From contig JAEYUC010000102.1 of NCBI GenBank assembly GCA_023433705.1, positions 62,001 through 126,000 on the forward strand: 64,000 nucleotides of DNA, in the 5' to 3' direction. The position numbers were made by a program, and so were the translations under genes. Source of the stretch: Pseudomonadota bacterium. GTDB taxonomy: Bacteria; Pseudomonadota; Gammaproteobacteria; Steroidobacterales; Steroidobacteraceae. Below, one piece after another: positions 8,273-16,898 of this stretch. The notes beneath the pieces are model-generated. The model was not told where the DNA came from. It saw only the letters and a program-made list of their open reading frames with translations, and ran no database searches. Numbering within the stretch: the stretch's first letter is position 1; every line of letters starts with the position of its first letter.

Positions 8273-10071
8273 GCGGCCACGCGGCGGGGAAGGCGTACTT
8301 CGACCTGCGTGCCGATGCCCGGTTTGCTCGTGATCTGGAACTTGCCGCCGATCGCGCCCGCGCGTTCGCGCATGTTGGCGAGCCCGTAACCCTGGCTCGC
8401 ATACAGCTCGGGCATCAGCGTCATGCCGCGGCCGTCGTCGCGCACGGCGAGCGACCAGGAGGCGGAATCTTCGTTGAGCATGATGATGACGTGGGCGGGC
8501 TGCGCATGGCGGATCGCATTGCTGACCGCCTCCTGCGCGATGCGCAGCAGTTCGTGCTGATGTTCCGGCGCAAGCCCGTCGCCCTGCATGCCACCCTCGA
8601 ACGTGCACACGACGCGGCCCTGTACGCACGAGCGCTCGGCGAGTTGCCGCAATGCGAATTCCAGTCCGAGACGGCGCGTCTGATCGGGCCGCAGCGCCTG
8701 CACGGAGCGGCGCGCCTCGGCCAGGCCTTCCTTCGCGAGATCGCGGATGCGGGTGAGGATCGACGGCAGCGGCGAACTGCGCGCGCATTCGTGCATCGCT
8801 TCCTCCGCCGCGCCAAGCTGCATGAGGATGCCCGTGAAGCCCTGCGCGAGGCCGTCGTGGATCTCCTGGCCCATGCGGTTGCGCTCGGCGAGCACCGCCG
8901 CGGTCTTCGCGGCCATGCTGAGTTTCTTGATGCCGATGGACAGCGTCGCCTGGTGCGCGAACGCCATCGCGATCTCGGTGCGCTCGGCGGTCAGCGCCTC
9001 GTTCTGGCGGAACACGAGGCCGATGAAGCCCATGCTGTTCTCGCCGAACACGAGCGGCAACAGGTAGACGCTCCTGTGCCCCTCGCGCGCGTGCCAGTCG
9101 GCGACGCCCGGCCAGGTGAGCCGGTCGAGCGGCTCGAGCGGATAGAAGATGGGCTCGCGGAACTGCTTGAGGATCTCGCTGACGTGCGTCTGCGCTTCCG
9201 TCGCGGTTTCCTGGAACGGCGGAGAGGTCACGCGTCCGTCCTCGACGAACATGAAGACCTTCCAGCAGTCGTTGGCCGTGTCGAAGCCGATCGCGAACGC
9301 CGCGGACGCGTCGAGCTGGCGCGTCGCGTCGATCAGCGTGCCCGCGATGAAATCCGCGGTGTCGCTCTCGCGCGAGAGCCGCAGCAGGTTCGCGCGCAGC
9401 GAGGCGTTCGCGCGATGGAGTTGCTGGATGCGTTCCTCGGCGGCGAGCTCGCGTTCGCGGCGCATCGTCTCGACCAGCCGCTCGCGATGCAGCGCCGCGC
9501 CCACGAGGCCGGCGGCGATCTCGAGCGCGGAGACGACCGAAGAGTCGAACTTGCGCGCGCGGCGCCAGTCGTCGAAGCCGATGACGCCGACGTATTCGCC
9601 GTCGACGAGGATCGGCACGATGGCAGAGCTCTTCGCGAGATCGCTCGTGATGCTCTCGGCTTCCTGTTCGGGCGTCGTCTCCCGGCAGAACACGATGCTC
9701 TTGCCGGCCTGCAGCATCGAGCAGTGCACGTCGGAATACTGGTCGTCGTTGCACTCGCCATTGCACATGCCGCGCAGTTCTTCGGCGATCCACTCGTGTT
9801 TGATCACGAGCCAGCGTTCGCCGGCGGTGTCGATCTCGGCCAGCGCGAGCGCGGTGCGATCCACGTCGGCGGCTTCGCCCAGCATGCGCAGCACCTCGGG
9901 CATGGCTTCCATCGCGTTGGGCGACTCGAGCAGCAGGCGGCTGGCGCGCGCGGCGGCGGACAGCAGCCGCTCGCGGGATTCCAGGGGAGGGAGGATGAAG
10001 GAGGGCATACCCTCGAGGGCGGCCCGCGCTTCGAGGCTAAGTCCTTCCATTGATACGGGGTCGGTACTCAT
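8269..10071 (-). CDS. GAF-domain sensor histidine kinase (NarX/DegS type)
   Basis: A 600-aa protein without transmembrane segments. Two GAF-like domains (roughly residues 45-200 and 235-385) precede a HisKA_3 dimerisation region with the phospho-acceptor His405 in EIHDGLAQ. An HATPase domain follows (N box EAVSNAIRHA, G boxes DDGRGM and GLANMRERA). The first GAF domain carries four cysteines at 103, 107, 117 and 129, unusual in a cytosolic sensor and a possible metal or redox site. It ends 9 bases after the efflux gene in transcription order and overlaps the regulator gene. Confidence 0.92.
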   Translation of the reverse strand: MSTDPVSMEGLSLEARAALEGMPSFILPPLESRERLLSAAARASRLLLESPNAMEAMPEVLRMLGEAADVDRTALALAEIDTAGERWLVIKHEWIAEELRGMCNGECNDDQYSDVHCSMLQAGKSIVFCRETTPEQEAESITSDLAKSSAIVPILVDGEYVGVIGFDDWRRARKFDSSVVSALEIAAGLVGAALHRERLVETMRRERELAAEERIQQLHRANASLRANLLRLSRESDTADFIAGTLIDATRQLDASAAFAIGFDTANDCWKVFMFVEDGRVTSPPFQETATEAQTHVSEILKQFREPIFYPLEPLDRLTWPGVADWHAREGHRSVYLLPLVFGENSMGFIGLVFRQNEALTAERTEIAMAFAHQATLSIGIKKLSMAAKTAAVLAERNRMGQEIHDGLAQGFTGILMQLGAAEEAMHECARSSPLPSILTRIRDLAKEGLAEARRSVQALRPDQTRRLGLEFALRQLAERSCVQGRVVCTFEGGMQGDGLAPEHQHELLRIAQEAVSNAIRHAQPAHVIIMLNEDSASWSLAVRDDGRGMTLMPELYASQGYGLANMRERAGAIGGKFQITSKPGIGTQVEVRLPRRVAA

Positions 10072-10080
10072 GGCCTTACT

Positions 10081-11496
10081 TTACAGCGCCCAGCCCCCGC
10101 CCAGCGATTTGTAGACCGCAATCAGGCTGGTGGCGGCCTCCGTGCGGCTGCGGGCCAGGCGGTCCTCGGTTTCGAGCAGGGTGCGCTCGGCGTCCAGAAC
10201 CTGCAGGAAGTCGCTGGCGCCGTTTTCATAACGCACCCGGGCCAGGTCGGCGGCGGTGTTGCTCGCCTTCACGGCCTCCTCGTCGTGGATCAGCCGGTCC
10301 CGTGCGCGGGCGTGGGTGACCAGGGAATTCTCGGTCTCCTCGAGCGCCTGCAGGACCGTCTGCTCGTAACGCAGCAGGGCGCCTTCGTTGCGGGCCTTCG
10401 CGGCGCCGATGCGCGCCTGCACGTGGCCGAGATCGAAGATGGCCCAGGAGATGCCGGGGGCGAGTGTGTAGGCATCCGAGCCACGGTCGCCGAGGGCGCC
10501 GGACGAGGCTGCGACGTAGCCCGCGCTACCCGTGAAGGTCACGCGCGGGAAGAGGTCCGCGACGGCGACGCCGACGCGGGCGGTCGCGCCCGCGAGTTCG
10601 CGCTCGGCGACCCGGATGTCGGGCCGGCGGCGCAGCAGTCCGGCCGGGTCGCCCACCGGGACGATGCCCGGGAGCGGGGGCAGATCCTGAGCGGGCGCGA
10701 GCTGCGCGCGCAGCGCGCCGGGCTCACGTCCGACGAGTACCGAGAGGCGATGGATCGCGCGCGCCACCGCGGCCTCGAGCGGGCCGATGGTGCCGAGCGT
10801 GCCCGAGAGCTGCGCCTGCGCGCGCGCCGTGTCGAACTCCGTGCCGGTGCCGGCGTCGAGCCGCGCCTGCGCGAGATCCAGCGTCGCCTTCTGGTTCACG
10901 ACGTTGCGCCGCGCGACGTCGAGTTGCTGCTGGAAGCCGCGCAGTTCGAAGTAAGTGCGCGTGACTTCGGCCGTCACCGTGACGAGCACATCGCGGCGCG
11001 CCGCTTCGATGGCGCCGAGATCCGCGTTGCTCGCCTCGAGCCCGCGCCTCACGCCACCGAAGAAGTCCAGCTCCCAGAACGCGTCGAACCCCGCATCGTA
11101 GTACTCCGTTTCCAAGACGGTGCCTGGCACGGAGAATCCGGGAGCGAGCCGTGAGGCGCGGGTCTTCGTGTAGCCGCCACCGGCTTCGATGCTGGGCGCG
11201 AGGTCGAAGGCGGAGTCGCGGCGCAACGCACGCGCTTCGTTCACGCGCGTGAGCGCGATGCGCACGTCGTAGTTGGCGGCGCGGGCTTCACCCACGAGTT
11301 CATCGAGCGCGGAGTCGCCGAACGTGCGCCAGAACTGCTCGACGTTCTCCTGCGTGGAAAACGTGGCGGATTCGACGCCATCGAACTTCTCGGCGACCTC
11401 GGTCTCCGGCGCGTGGTAATTGGGACCCACCGCGCACGCAGCCAGGACGGCTGCGGCGAGGGGGGCGAGCGACAAGCGAGCGACCTTGAGCATCAT
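10081..11496 (-). CDS. RND efflux outer-membrane factor, NodT/OprM family lipoprotein
   Basis: A 471-aa protein with a lipoprotein signal (LAAAVLAACAVG). It has the duplicated OEP layout of long helices and short beta strands, with WELDFFGGVRRGLEAS in the first half and WAIFDLGHVQARIGAAKA in the second, both landmarks of OprM-like channels. It should form the trimeric outer-membrane duct for the adjacent RND pump. The ATG at 11496 follows a GAGG ribosome site. A TTG that overlaps the RND stop is an alternative. A REP element lies inside the coding region and encodes PGFSVPGTVL, just before the YYDAGFDAFWELD strand. Confidence 0.92.
   Translation of the reverse strand: MMLKVARLSLAPLAAAVLAACAVGPNYHAPETEVAEKFDGVESATFSTQENVEQFWRTFGDSALDELVGEARAANYDVRIALTRVNEARALRRDSAFDLAPSIEAGGGYTKTRASRLAPGFSVPGTVLETEYYDAGFDAFWELDFFGGVRRGLEASNADLGAIEAARRDVLVTVTAEVTRTYFELRGFQQQLDVARRNVVNQKATLDLAQARLDAGTGTEFDTARAQAQLSGTLGTIGPLEAAVARAIHRLSVLVGREPGALRAQLAPAQDLPPLPGIVPVGDPAGLLRRRPDIRVAERELAGATARVGVAVADLFPRVTFTGSAGYVAASSGALGDRGSDAYTLAPGISWAIFDLGHVQARIGAAKARNEGALLRYEQTVLQALEETENSLVTHARARDRLIHDEEAVKASNTAADLARVRYENGASDFLQVLDAERTLLETEDRLARSRTEAATSLIAVYKSLGGGWAL
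11114..11147 (+). repeat. REP element copy D, inside the outer-membrane efflux gene
   Basis: It reads AAGACGGTGCCTGGCACGGA, then GAATCCGGGAGCGAG on the plus strand. The core GTGCCTGGCAC and CCGGGA tail match the three intergenic copies, with two or three differences toward the right end. It is translated on the minus strand without a frameshift as part of the OprM-like protein. Confidence 0.75.
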
Positions 11497-11498
11497 TT

Positions 11499-14400
11499 TC
11501 AAACCTCAGCAGAAACGGGGGCGGGCAGCACGGCGGGCGAGGGCTTCGCCGCGCGGCGCACCAGCACGTAGAACACGGGTGTGAGCAGCAGACCGAAGAT
11601 CGTCACGCCGATCATTCCGGAGAACACGGCCGCGCCCATCGCGCGGCGCACCTCGGAGCCCGCGCCCGAGGCGAGCACCAGCGGCACGACGCCCATCACG
11701 AACGCGATCGACGTCATCACGATGGGGCGCAGTCGCAGTCGCGCGGCTTCGAGCACGGCGGCCACCTTGTCGCGGCCCTGCTCCTCGAGATGTTTCGCGA
11801 ACTCGACGATCAGGATCGCGTTCTTCGCCGAGAGCGCCACGAGCACGAGGAAGCCGATCTGCGTGAAGATGTTGTTGTCGCCGCCCTGCAGCCAGATGCC
11901 GGTGACGCCCGCGAGCACGGCCAGCGGCACGATCAGGATGATCGCGAGCGGCAGCGAGAAGCTCTCGTACTGCGCGGCCAGCACCAGGAACACGAACAAC
12001 ACGCACAGCGGGAACACCCACAGCGCCGCGTCGCCCGAGGCGATCTGCTGGTACGCGAGCTCGGTCCACTCGAAGCTCATGCCGGCGGGTAGATTGGCGT
12101 CGAGGATTTCCTTCATCGCCGCCTGGGCCTCGCCCGAGCTGTGACCCGGCGACGGTCCGCCGGTGATGTCCGCCGACGGATACCCGTTGAAGCGCTCGAC
12201 GATGTCCGGCCCGAAGGATTCACGGACACTCACTAACGAACCGAGTGGGACCATCTCTCCGGCGGCGTTACGCGTTTCAAGTGGAAGAATGTCGTCAACC
12301 TGCGAACGGAACGGCGCATCCGCCTGCGCCACCACACGGTAAGTACGGCCAAATCGGTTGAAGTCATTGACATACAAGGATCCCAGGTTGACTTGCAGCG
12401 TCTGGAACACGTCGGACACCTTCACGCCCTGGCGCTTGGCCTTGAGGCGATCGACGTCGACGTCGAGCTGCGGAACGTTGATCTGATAACTGGAGAACAC
12501 GCCCGCGAGACGCGGGTCCTGATACGCCTTTCCAATGGCGTCCTGCACGGCGGCGTACAACGCCTCGGCGCCGCGGTTCTGCCGGTCCTGCACGTTGAGC
12601 TTGAAACCGCCCAGCGTGCCGAGCCCGATGACGGGCGGCGGCGGGAACACCGCGATGTACGCGTCCTGGATCTGCGAGAACTGCGCGTTGAGCGAGCCGG
12701 CGATCGCACCGGCCGAAAGGTCGTCGCCCTTGCGCTCGTCGAAGTCCTTGAGCGGGAAGAAGACGATGGCGGCGCTCGAGCTCGCCGCGAATCCGTTCGC
12801 GCAGACGCCGGCGAACTGCACCGAAGACAACACGCCGGGCTGCTTCTTCGCGATCTCGCCGATCTGTCGAACTACCGCATCGGTGCGGTCGATCGAAGCC
12901 GCGGGCGGCAGCTGCACGATGCCCACGAGATAGTTCTTGTCCTGCTGCGGAATGAATCCGCCGGGGAGAGAGGACAAGCCCAGCCACGTGAGCCCGATCA
13001 GTCCCGCATAGACGGCGATCGCGATGGGCGCGCGACGCACGGTGCGGGTGACCGTTTTCGAGTAGCCATCACCCGCGGCCGCGAAACCACGGTTGAAGCG
13101 TGAAAAGAGTCCGCCGAACACGCCGTCCATGCCGCGGGTCAGCGCGTCCGGCTTCGCGTCATGCGGCTTGAGCAGCACGGCGGCGAGGGCGGGCGACAAG
13201 GTGAGCGAGTTGAACGCCGAGATCACCGTCGAGATCGCGATGGTCAGGGCGAACTGGCGGTAGAACTGGCCCGTGAGGCCGTCGACGAAGGCAACCGGCA
13301 CGAACACCGCGCACAACACGAGCGTGATCGCGATGATGGGCCGGCTGACCTCCTGCATCGCGCGCTTGGTGGCCTCGAGTGGTTTGAGACCGTTCGCGAT
13401 GTGGCGCTCGACGTTCTCGACCACCACGATCGAATCGTCGACGACGATGCCGATCGCGAGCACGAGTCCGAACAGCGACAACGTGTTGATCGAGAACCCG
13501 AACGCGTACAGCACCGCGAACGTGCCGACGATCGACACCGGCACCGCGACCAGCGGGATGACGGACGCGCGCCAGGTCTGCAGGAACAGCACGACGACGA
13601 GCACGACGAGCAGGATGGCCTCGAGCAGCGTCGTGATCACCGCGTCGATCGACTGGCGCACGAACTGCGTCGGGTCGTAGATGATGTCGTAGTCCATTCC
13701 ATCGGGGAACGACTTCTTGAGTTGCTCCATCGTCTCGCGCACCTGCGTCGACAGATCGAGCGCGTTGGAGCCCGGGGACTGGTAGGCGGGGATGGCCACC
13801 GCGTTCTCGTTCGCGAGCAGCGACTGCATCGCGTAGGTGGCCGCGCCGAGTTCGAGTCGCGCGACGTCCTTGAGTTGCACGACTTCGCCGTAGTCGCCGG
13901 TCTTGACGACGACCTCGCCGAATTCCTCCTCGCTCTGCAGGCGGCCACGGGCGTTGAGCGCGACCTGGAATTCCGCGCCGGCGGCGGGGGGAGCGCCGAT
14001 CTGGCCCGCGGCCACCTGCACATTCTGCTCACGGATGGCGGCGACCACGTCGCCGGTGGTGAGATTGCGCGCGGCGAGTTTTTGCGGATCGAGCCACACG
14101 CGCATCGAGTAGTCGCCGGCGCCGAAGACCTGCACGTCGCCCATGCCCGGCAGCCGGGCCAGCGTGTCGCGCACGTTCAGCGTGGCGTAGTTGCGTAGAT
14201 AGAGACTGTCGTACCGGCCGGTGGGGGAGGTCAGGTGCACGACCATCAGGAACGAAGGCGAGCTCTTGAGCGTGGACACGCCGAGCGCACGCACTTCATC
14301 GGGCAGGCGCGGCAGCGCCTGCGCGACGCGGTTCTGCACCTGCACCTGGGCCTTGTCGATGTCGGTGCCGATCGCGAACGTCACCGTGATCGCGAGCGTG

Positions 14401-14663
14401 CCGTCCATCGTCGACTGCGAGGACATATAAAGCATGTCCTCGACGCCGACGATTTCCTGCTCGAGCGGCGCGGCCACCGCTTCGGAGATGACGCGCGGGT
14501 TCGCGCCGGGATAGTTCGCGCGCACCACCACCGAGGGCGGCACCACCTCCGGGTACTCGCTGACCGGTAGTTTGAACAACGCGATGGCGCCCGCGATCAG
14601 TATGAACGCGGAGAGCACGGTCGCGAAGACCGGCCGGTCGATGAAGTAGCTGGAGAATTTCAC
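11499..14663 (-). CDS. RND multidrug efflux pump, inner-membrane HAE1 transporter
   Basis: A 1054-aa AcrB/MexF-like transporter. N-terminal FIDRPVFATVLSAFILIAG begins TM1. Two large periplasmic loops follow. LAIGIVVDDSIVVVENVERH marks TM4 with the paired Asp residues of the proton relay, and the matching Lys/Thr helix appears as VALSAKNAILIVEFAKHLEEQG. Length is normal for the family. The GTG start overlaps the adaptor stop and the stop precedes the outer-membrane factor by a few bases. Substrates cannot be read from the sequence. Confidence 0.95.
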   Translation of the reverse strand: MKFSSYFIDRPVFATVLSAFILIAGAIALFKLPVSEYPEVVPPSVVVRANYPGANPRVISEAVAAPLEQEIVGVEDMLYMSSQSTMDGTLAITVTFAIGTDIDKAQVQVQNRVAQALPRLPDEVRALGVSTLKSSPSFLMVVHLTSPTGRYDSLYLRNYATLNVRDTLARLPGMGDVQVFGAGDYSMRVWLDPQKLAARNLTTGDVVAAIREQNVQVAAGQIGAPPAAGAEFQVALNARGRLQSEEEFGEVVVKTGDYGEVVQLKDVARLELGAATYAMQSLLANENAVAIPAYQSPGSNALDLSTQVRETMEQLKKSFPDGMDYDIIYDPTQFVRQSIDAVITTLLEAILLVVLVVVLFLQTWRASVIPLVAVPVSIVGTFAVLYAFGFSINTLSLFGLVLAIGIVVDDSIVVVENVERHIANGLKPLEATKRAMQEVSRPIIAITLVLCAVFVPVAFVDGLTGQFYRQFALTIAISTVISAFNSLTLSPALAAVLLKPHDAKPDALTRGMDGVFGGLFSRFNRGFAAAGDGYSKTVTRTVRRAPIAIAVYAGLIGLTWLGLSSLPGGFIPQQDKNYLVGIVQLPPAASIDRTDAVVRQIGEIAKKQPGVLSSVQFAGVCANGFAASSSAAIVFFPLKDFDERKGDDLSAGAIAGSLNAQFSQIQDAYIAVFPPPPVIGLGTLGGFKLNVQDRQNRGAEALYAAVQDAIGKAYQDPRLAGVFSSYQINVPQLDVDVDRLKAKRQGVKVSDVFQTLQVNLGSLYVNDFNRFGRTYRVVAQADAPFRSQVDDILPLETRNAAGEMVPLGSLVSVRESFGPDIVERFNGYPSADITGGPSPGHSSGEAQAAMKEILDANLPAGMSFEWTELAYQQIASGDAALWVFPLCVLFVFLVLAAQYESFSLPLAIILIVPLAVLAGVTGIWLQGGDNNIFTQIGFLVLVALSAKNAILIVEFAKHLEEQGRDKVAAVLEAARLRLRPIVMTSIAFVMGVVPLVLASGAGSEVRRAMGAAVFSGMIGVTIFGLLLTPVFYVLVRRAAKPSPAVLPAPVSAEV

Positions 14664-15826
14664 TGCTGGGCCACCAGGGTATTTCCGCGGCGCAGGCGTT
14701 CGCCCATCGCGACGAGCTGCGGCGCCACCGGCATGCCGGGGCGCACCTGCTGCAGGCCGCGCACCAGGATCACGTCGTCCGCGTGCAGGCCTTCACGCAC
14801 GACACGCAGTCCGTCGATCAGCGGGCCGAGCTTCACGGGCGTGTACTCGACCGTGTTGTCCTTGCCGACCTTGAGCACGTACTTGACGCTCTGGTCCGTG
14901 CCGATGGCGCTGTCGTTGATGAGCAGCGCGTCGTATTCGGCGCTGCCGACCAGCTTCACGCGCGCGAACATTCCGGGGGTGAAGCGTCGGTCGGGGTTCG
15001 CGAATAGTCCGCGCGCGTGAATCGTGCCGGTCTCGGGGTTCAGCGCGTTGTCGAGGAACACCATGTGGCCCTCGTGCGGGTGACCCTTTTCATCGGCGAG
15101 GCCGGCCCAGACCGGATTCGGCGCGGTGCGCGAGCTCTTGCGCTCGCCGCGCAGGTCCATGCCGACGTACTTGAGGTACACCTGCTCGTCGCCGTCGAAC
15201 GCGACGTAGATAGGATCGATCGAGACGACCGTCGTGAGCAGCGTCTGCCCGGCGGTCACGAGATTGCCTGCGGTGATCTCGGCGCGTCCCACCACGCCCG
15301 AGATCGGCGCGCGCACTTCCGTGAACGACAGATCGAGCGCGGCGGATTCGACAGCGGCCTCGGCGGCGGCGAGATTCGCGCTCGCCTGTTCGCTGCCGGA
15401 GATGCGCTCGTCGTATTCCTCCTGCGAGATGGCGCGCTTCTCGATCAGGCGGTCGGCCCGCTCGCGCTCGGATTGCGCGAGCTTGAGCTGCGTGCGGGCC
15501 CGGGCGAGTTCGGCCTGCGCCTGCTTGAGCGTCGCCTGGTAGGGGCGCGGGTCGATCCCGTACAGGATGTCCCCTTTCCTCACCTCGTGGCCCTGCTGAA
15601 AGCGCGCCGACGTGACGTAGCCCGAAACGCGCGGACGCACTTCGACTCGTTCGACCGCTTCGAAGCGACCCGTGAATTCGTCGAATTCGGTGATGGACTT
15701 CGTGATGACCTTCGCGGCTTCCACCGCCGGCGGCGCGGGCGGCGCCTCCGCGGCCTCGTTGCGCGCGCAGGCGGACAGCGTCGCGATGACGAGGGGGATG
15801 GCGATCAGCTTGAGCGATGTCTTCAC
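14660..15826 (-). CDS. RND efflux periplasmic adaptor (AcrA/MexE family lipoprotein)
   Basis: A 388-aa protein with a lipobox (ATLSAC). It has a split biotinyl-lipoyl domain (YVTSARFQQGHEVRKGDILYGID and VRAPISGVVGRAEITAGNLV), an intervening alpha hairpin rich in Ala/Glu/Arg, and a C-terminal beta-barrel/membrane-proximal region. It should bridge the RND pump and its outer-membrane channel. The start is GTG, 9 bases after a GGGAG ribosome site. First gene of the five-gene unit. Three palindromes lie in its 147-base upstream region, which suggests repressor control in addition to the two-component system. Confidence 0.93.
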   Translation of the reverse strand: MKTSLKLIAIPLVIATLSACARNEAAEAPPAPPAVEAAKVITKSITEFDEFTGRFEAVERVEVRPRVSGYVTSARFQQGHEVRKGDILYGIDPRPYQATLKQAQAELARARTQLKLAQSERERADRLIEKRAISQEEYDERISGSEQASANLAAAEAAVESAALDLSFTEVRAPISGVVGRAEITAGNLVTAGQTLLTTVVSIDPIYVAFDGDEQVYLKYVGMDLRGERKSSRTAPNPVWAGLADEKGHPHEGHMVFLDNALNPETGTIHARGLFANPDRRFTPGMFARVKLVGSAEYDALLINDSAIGTDQSVKYVLKVGKDNTVEYTPVKLGPLIDGLRVVREGLHADDVILVRGLQQVRPGMPVAPQLVAMGERLRRGNTLVAQQ

Positions 15827-15851
15827 GAGGTTTTTCTCCCGGGTTTGTGAT

Positions 15852-15948
15852 GCACATGGTGTGCTTCAGGCCGCCCGGCGGACATTCACCGGGCGGGCCA
15901 AACTCGGAGTCTCGTTAGCGTGGGTGGGGGCTATCCCTTTAGGGATAG
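15852..15948 (-). promoter_or_regulatory. Palindrome cluster upstream of the efflux operon
   Basis: Three symmetric elements precede the adaptor start: GCACATGGTGTGC (15852-15864), CCGCCCGG/CCGGGCGG with a 10-base loop (15871-15896), and CTATCCCTTTAGGGATAG (15931-15948). The first is placed where a repressor would block transcription. The last could equally be a terminator stem for the arginase-like gene, whose stop is 25 bases away. No clear -35/-10 pair was identified. Confidence 0.4.
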
Positions 15949-15973
15949 GAACCGCGAAGCGGGGCGTTCGCCC

Positions 15974-16795
15974 TTAAGCCGAGCGTCTCTCGGCCTGGTT
16001 CGTGGCGAACAGCGGAGTCAGCGCGTCGAGCAACGGCTTCGCGGAAGCAGGATGGTCCTCGGACCATTCGGATTCGAATTCGGCGATCTCGACGCCGATG
16101 ACCTCGTGCTCCGCGACCACTTCGGCGATGGAGCGAACGGTTTCGAGCGGCAGGCCGATGGCGTCCTCCGACACGTCGCAGTCGATGTGCACGTAAACGG
16201 GGCGGCGCGCGATCGCCGCGCGCAGCCGCGCCGGCAACTCGGGCCCGACGTTCACGTGATTCAGCCTGCCGTCGTCGACGAGTTTCTGCTCGTGCGGTTC
16301 GAGGTCGCGCACCCCGACCAGCACGACATTGGACAGCGACAGTCCGCTGCCGAGTCCGCTGTCCCACATGCCGGCGGCGCCGGTGAGCACCATGCCGCCG
16401 AGGTTGGGCTGCGGCCGGGAATCCTGCGCGGCCCGCTCGCCATGCGCATCGAGCCAGATGATGCAGGCATCCGGCCGCCGCCTGGCGATCACGGGGATCG
16501 TCGCGAGGCCGGCCGCGCAGCGGCCCATGGTCGTGATGACGGTGTGATTCTTCGCCATGACCTGGTCGAAGACCGCGGCCAGCGTGCGCAAGTCACCGCG
16601 CGCGATCGCGAGCTCGCGGTCCCAGGGCAGACGCTGCGGGTCGTGGGGCGTGCCCACGTAGGTAGGCGTCACGTTGAGCTTGCCGGAGAGCGCGTTGCCC
16701 ACCAGCTGGGCCCCGACGAGCGCGCGGACATTCCGGTCCCCGGCGCATCCGCGATAAACGATGAGATTTGGCGATTTCACAGCTCGAACGAGCAT
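15974..16795 (-). CDS. Arginase/ureohydrolase-fold protein with altered metal site
   Basis: A 273-aa protein of the ureohydrolase fold: LDAHGE at 115-120 stands for the DAHxD motif and HIDCDVSED at 203-211 for the DxDxxDP motif. The first motif, normally GGDHS, reads MGRCA (90-94), so the His that binds one manganese ion is replaced by Cys93. The third ligand of DAHxD is Glu. The sites for the second ion (Asp116, His118, Asp205, Asp207) are kept. It is probably a divergent member, possibly mononuclear or non-catalytic. Start chosen at the ATG reading MLVRAV. A GTG six codons later is possible. No urea or arginine genes adjoin it. Confidence 0.7.
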   Translation of the reverse strand: MLVRAVKSPNLIVYRGCAGDRNVRALVGAQLVGNALSGKLNVTPTYVGTPHDPQRLPWDRELAIARGDLRTLAAVFDQVMAKNHTVITTMGRCAAGLATIPVIARRRPDACIIWLDAHGERAAQDSRPQPNLGGMVLTGAAGMWDSGLGSGLSLSNVVLVGVRDLEPHEQKLVDDGRLNHVNVGPELPARLRAAIARRPVYVHIDCDVSEDAIGLPLETVRSIAEVVAEHEVIGVEIAEFESEWSEDHPASAKPLLDALTPLFATNQAERRSA

Positions 16796-16837
16796 GGAAC
16801 CGGAAGTGCATGAAGTCCATGCGACTTTTGTTTTATA

Positions 16838-16874
16838 GACCGGAAGGACCTGGTGTTGCCAGGCCCTTCCGGTC
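16838..16874 (-). terminator. Long hairpin after the haloperoxidase-like gene
   Basis: GACCGGAAGG pairs with CCTTCCGGTC, and the stem continues with CCTGG/CCAGG around a short loop, broken by one mismatch. It lies 25 bases beyond the stop of the minus-strand haloperoxidase-like gene. On that strand it is followed by TATAAAA rather than a T run, so it is a terminator or 3'-end stabiliser by position only. Confidence 0.45.
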
Positions 16875-16898
16875 ACGTCCGCGAAACGCTTCGATCGA

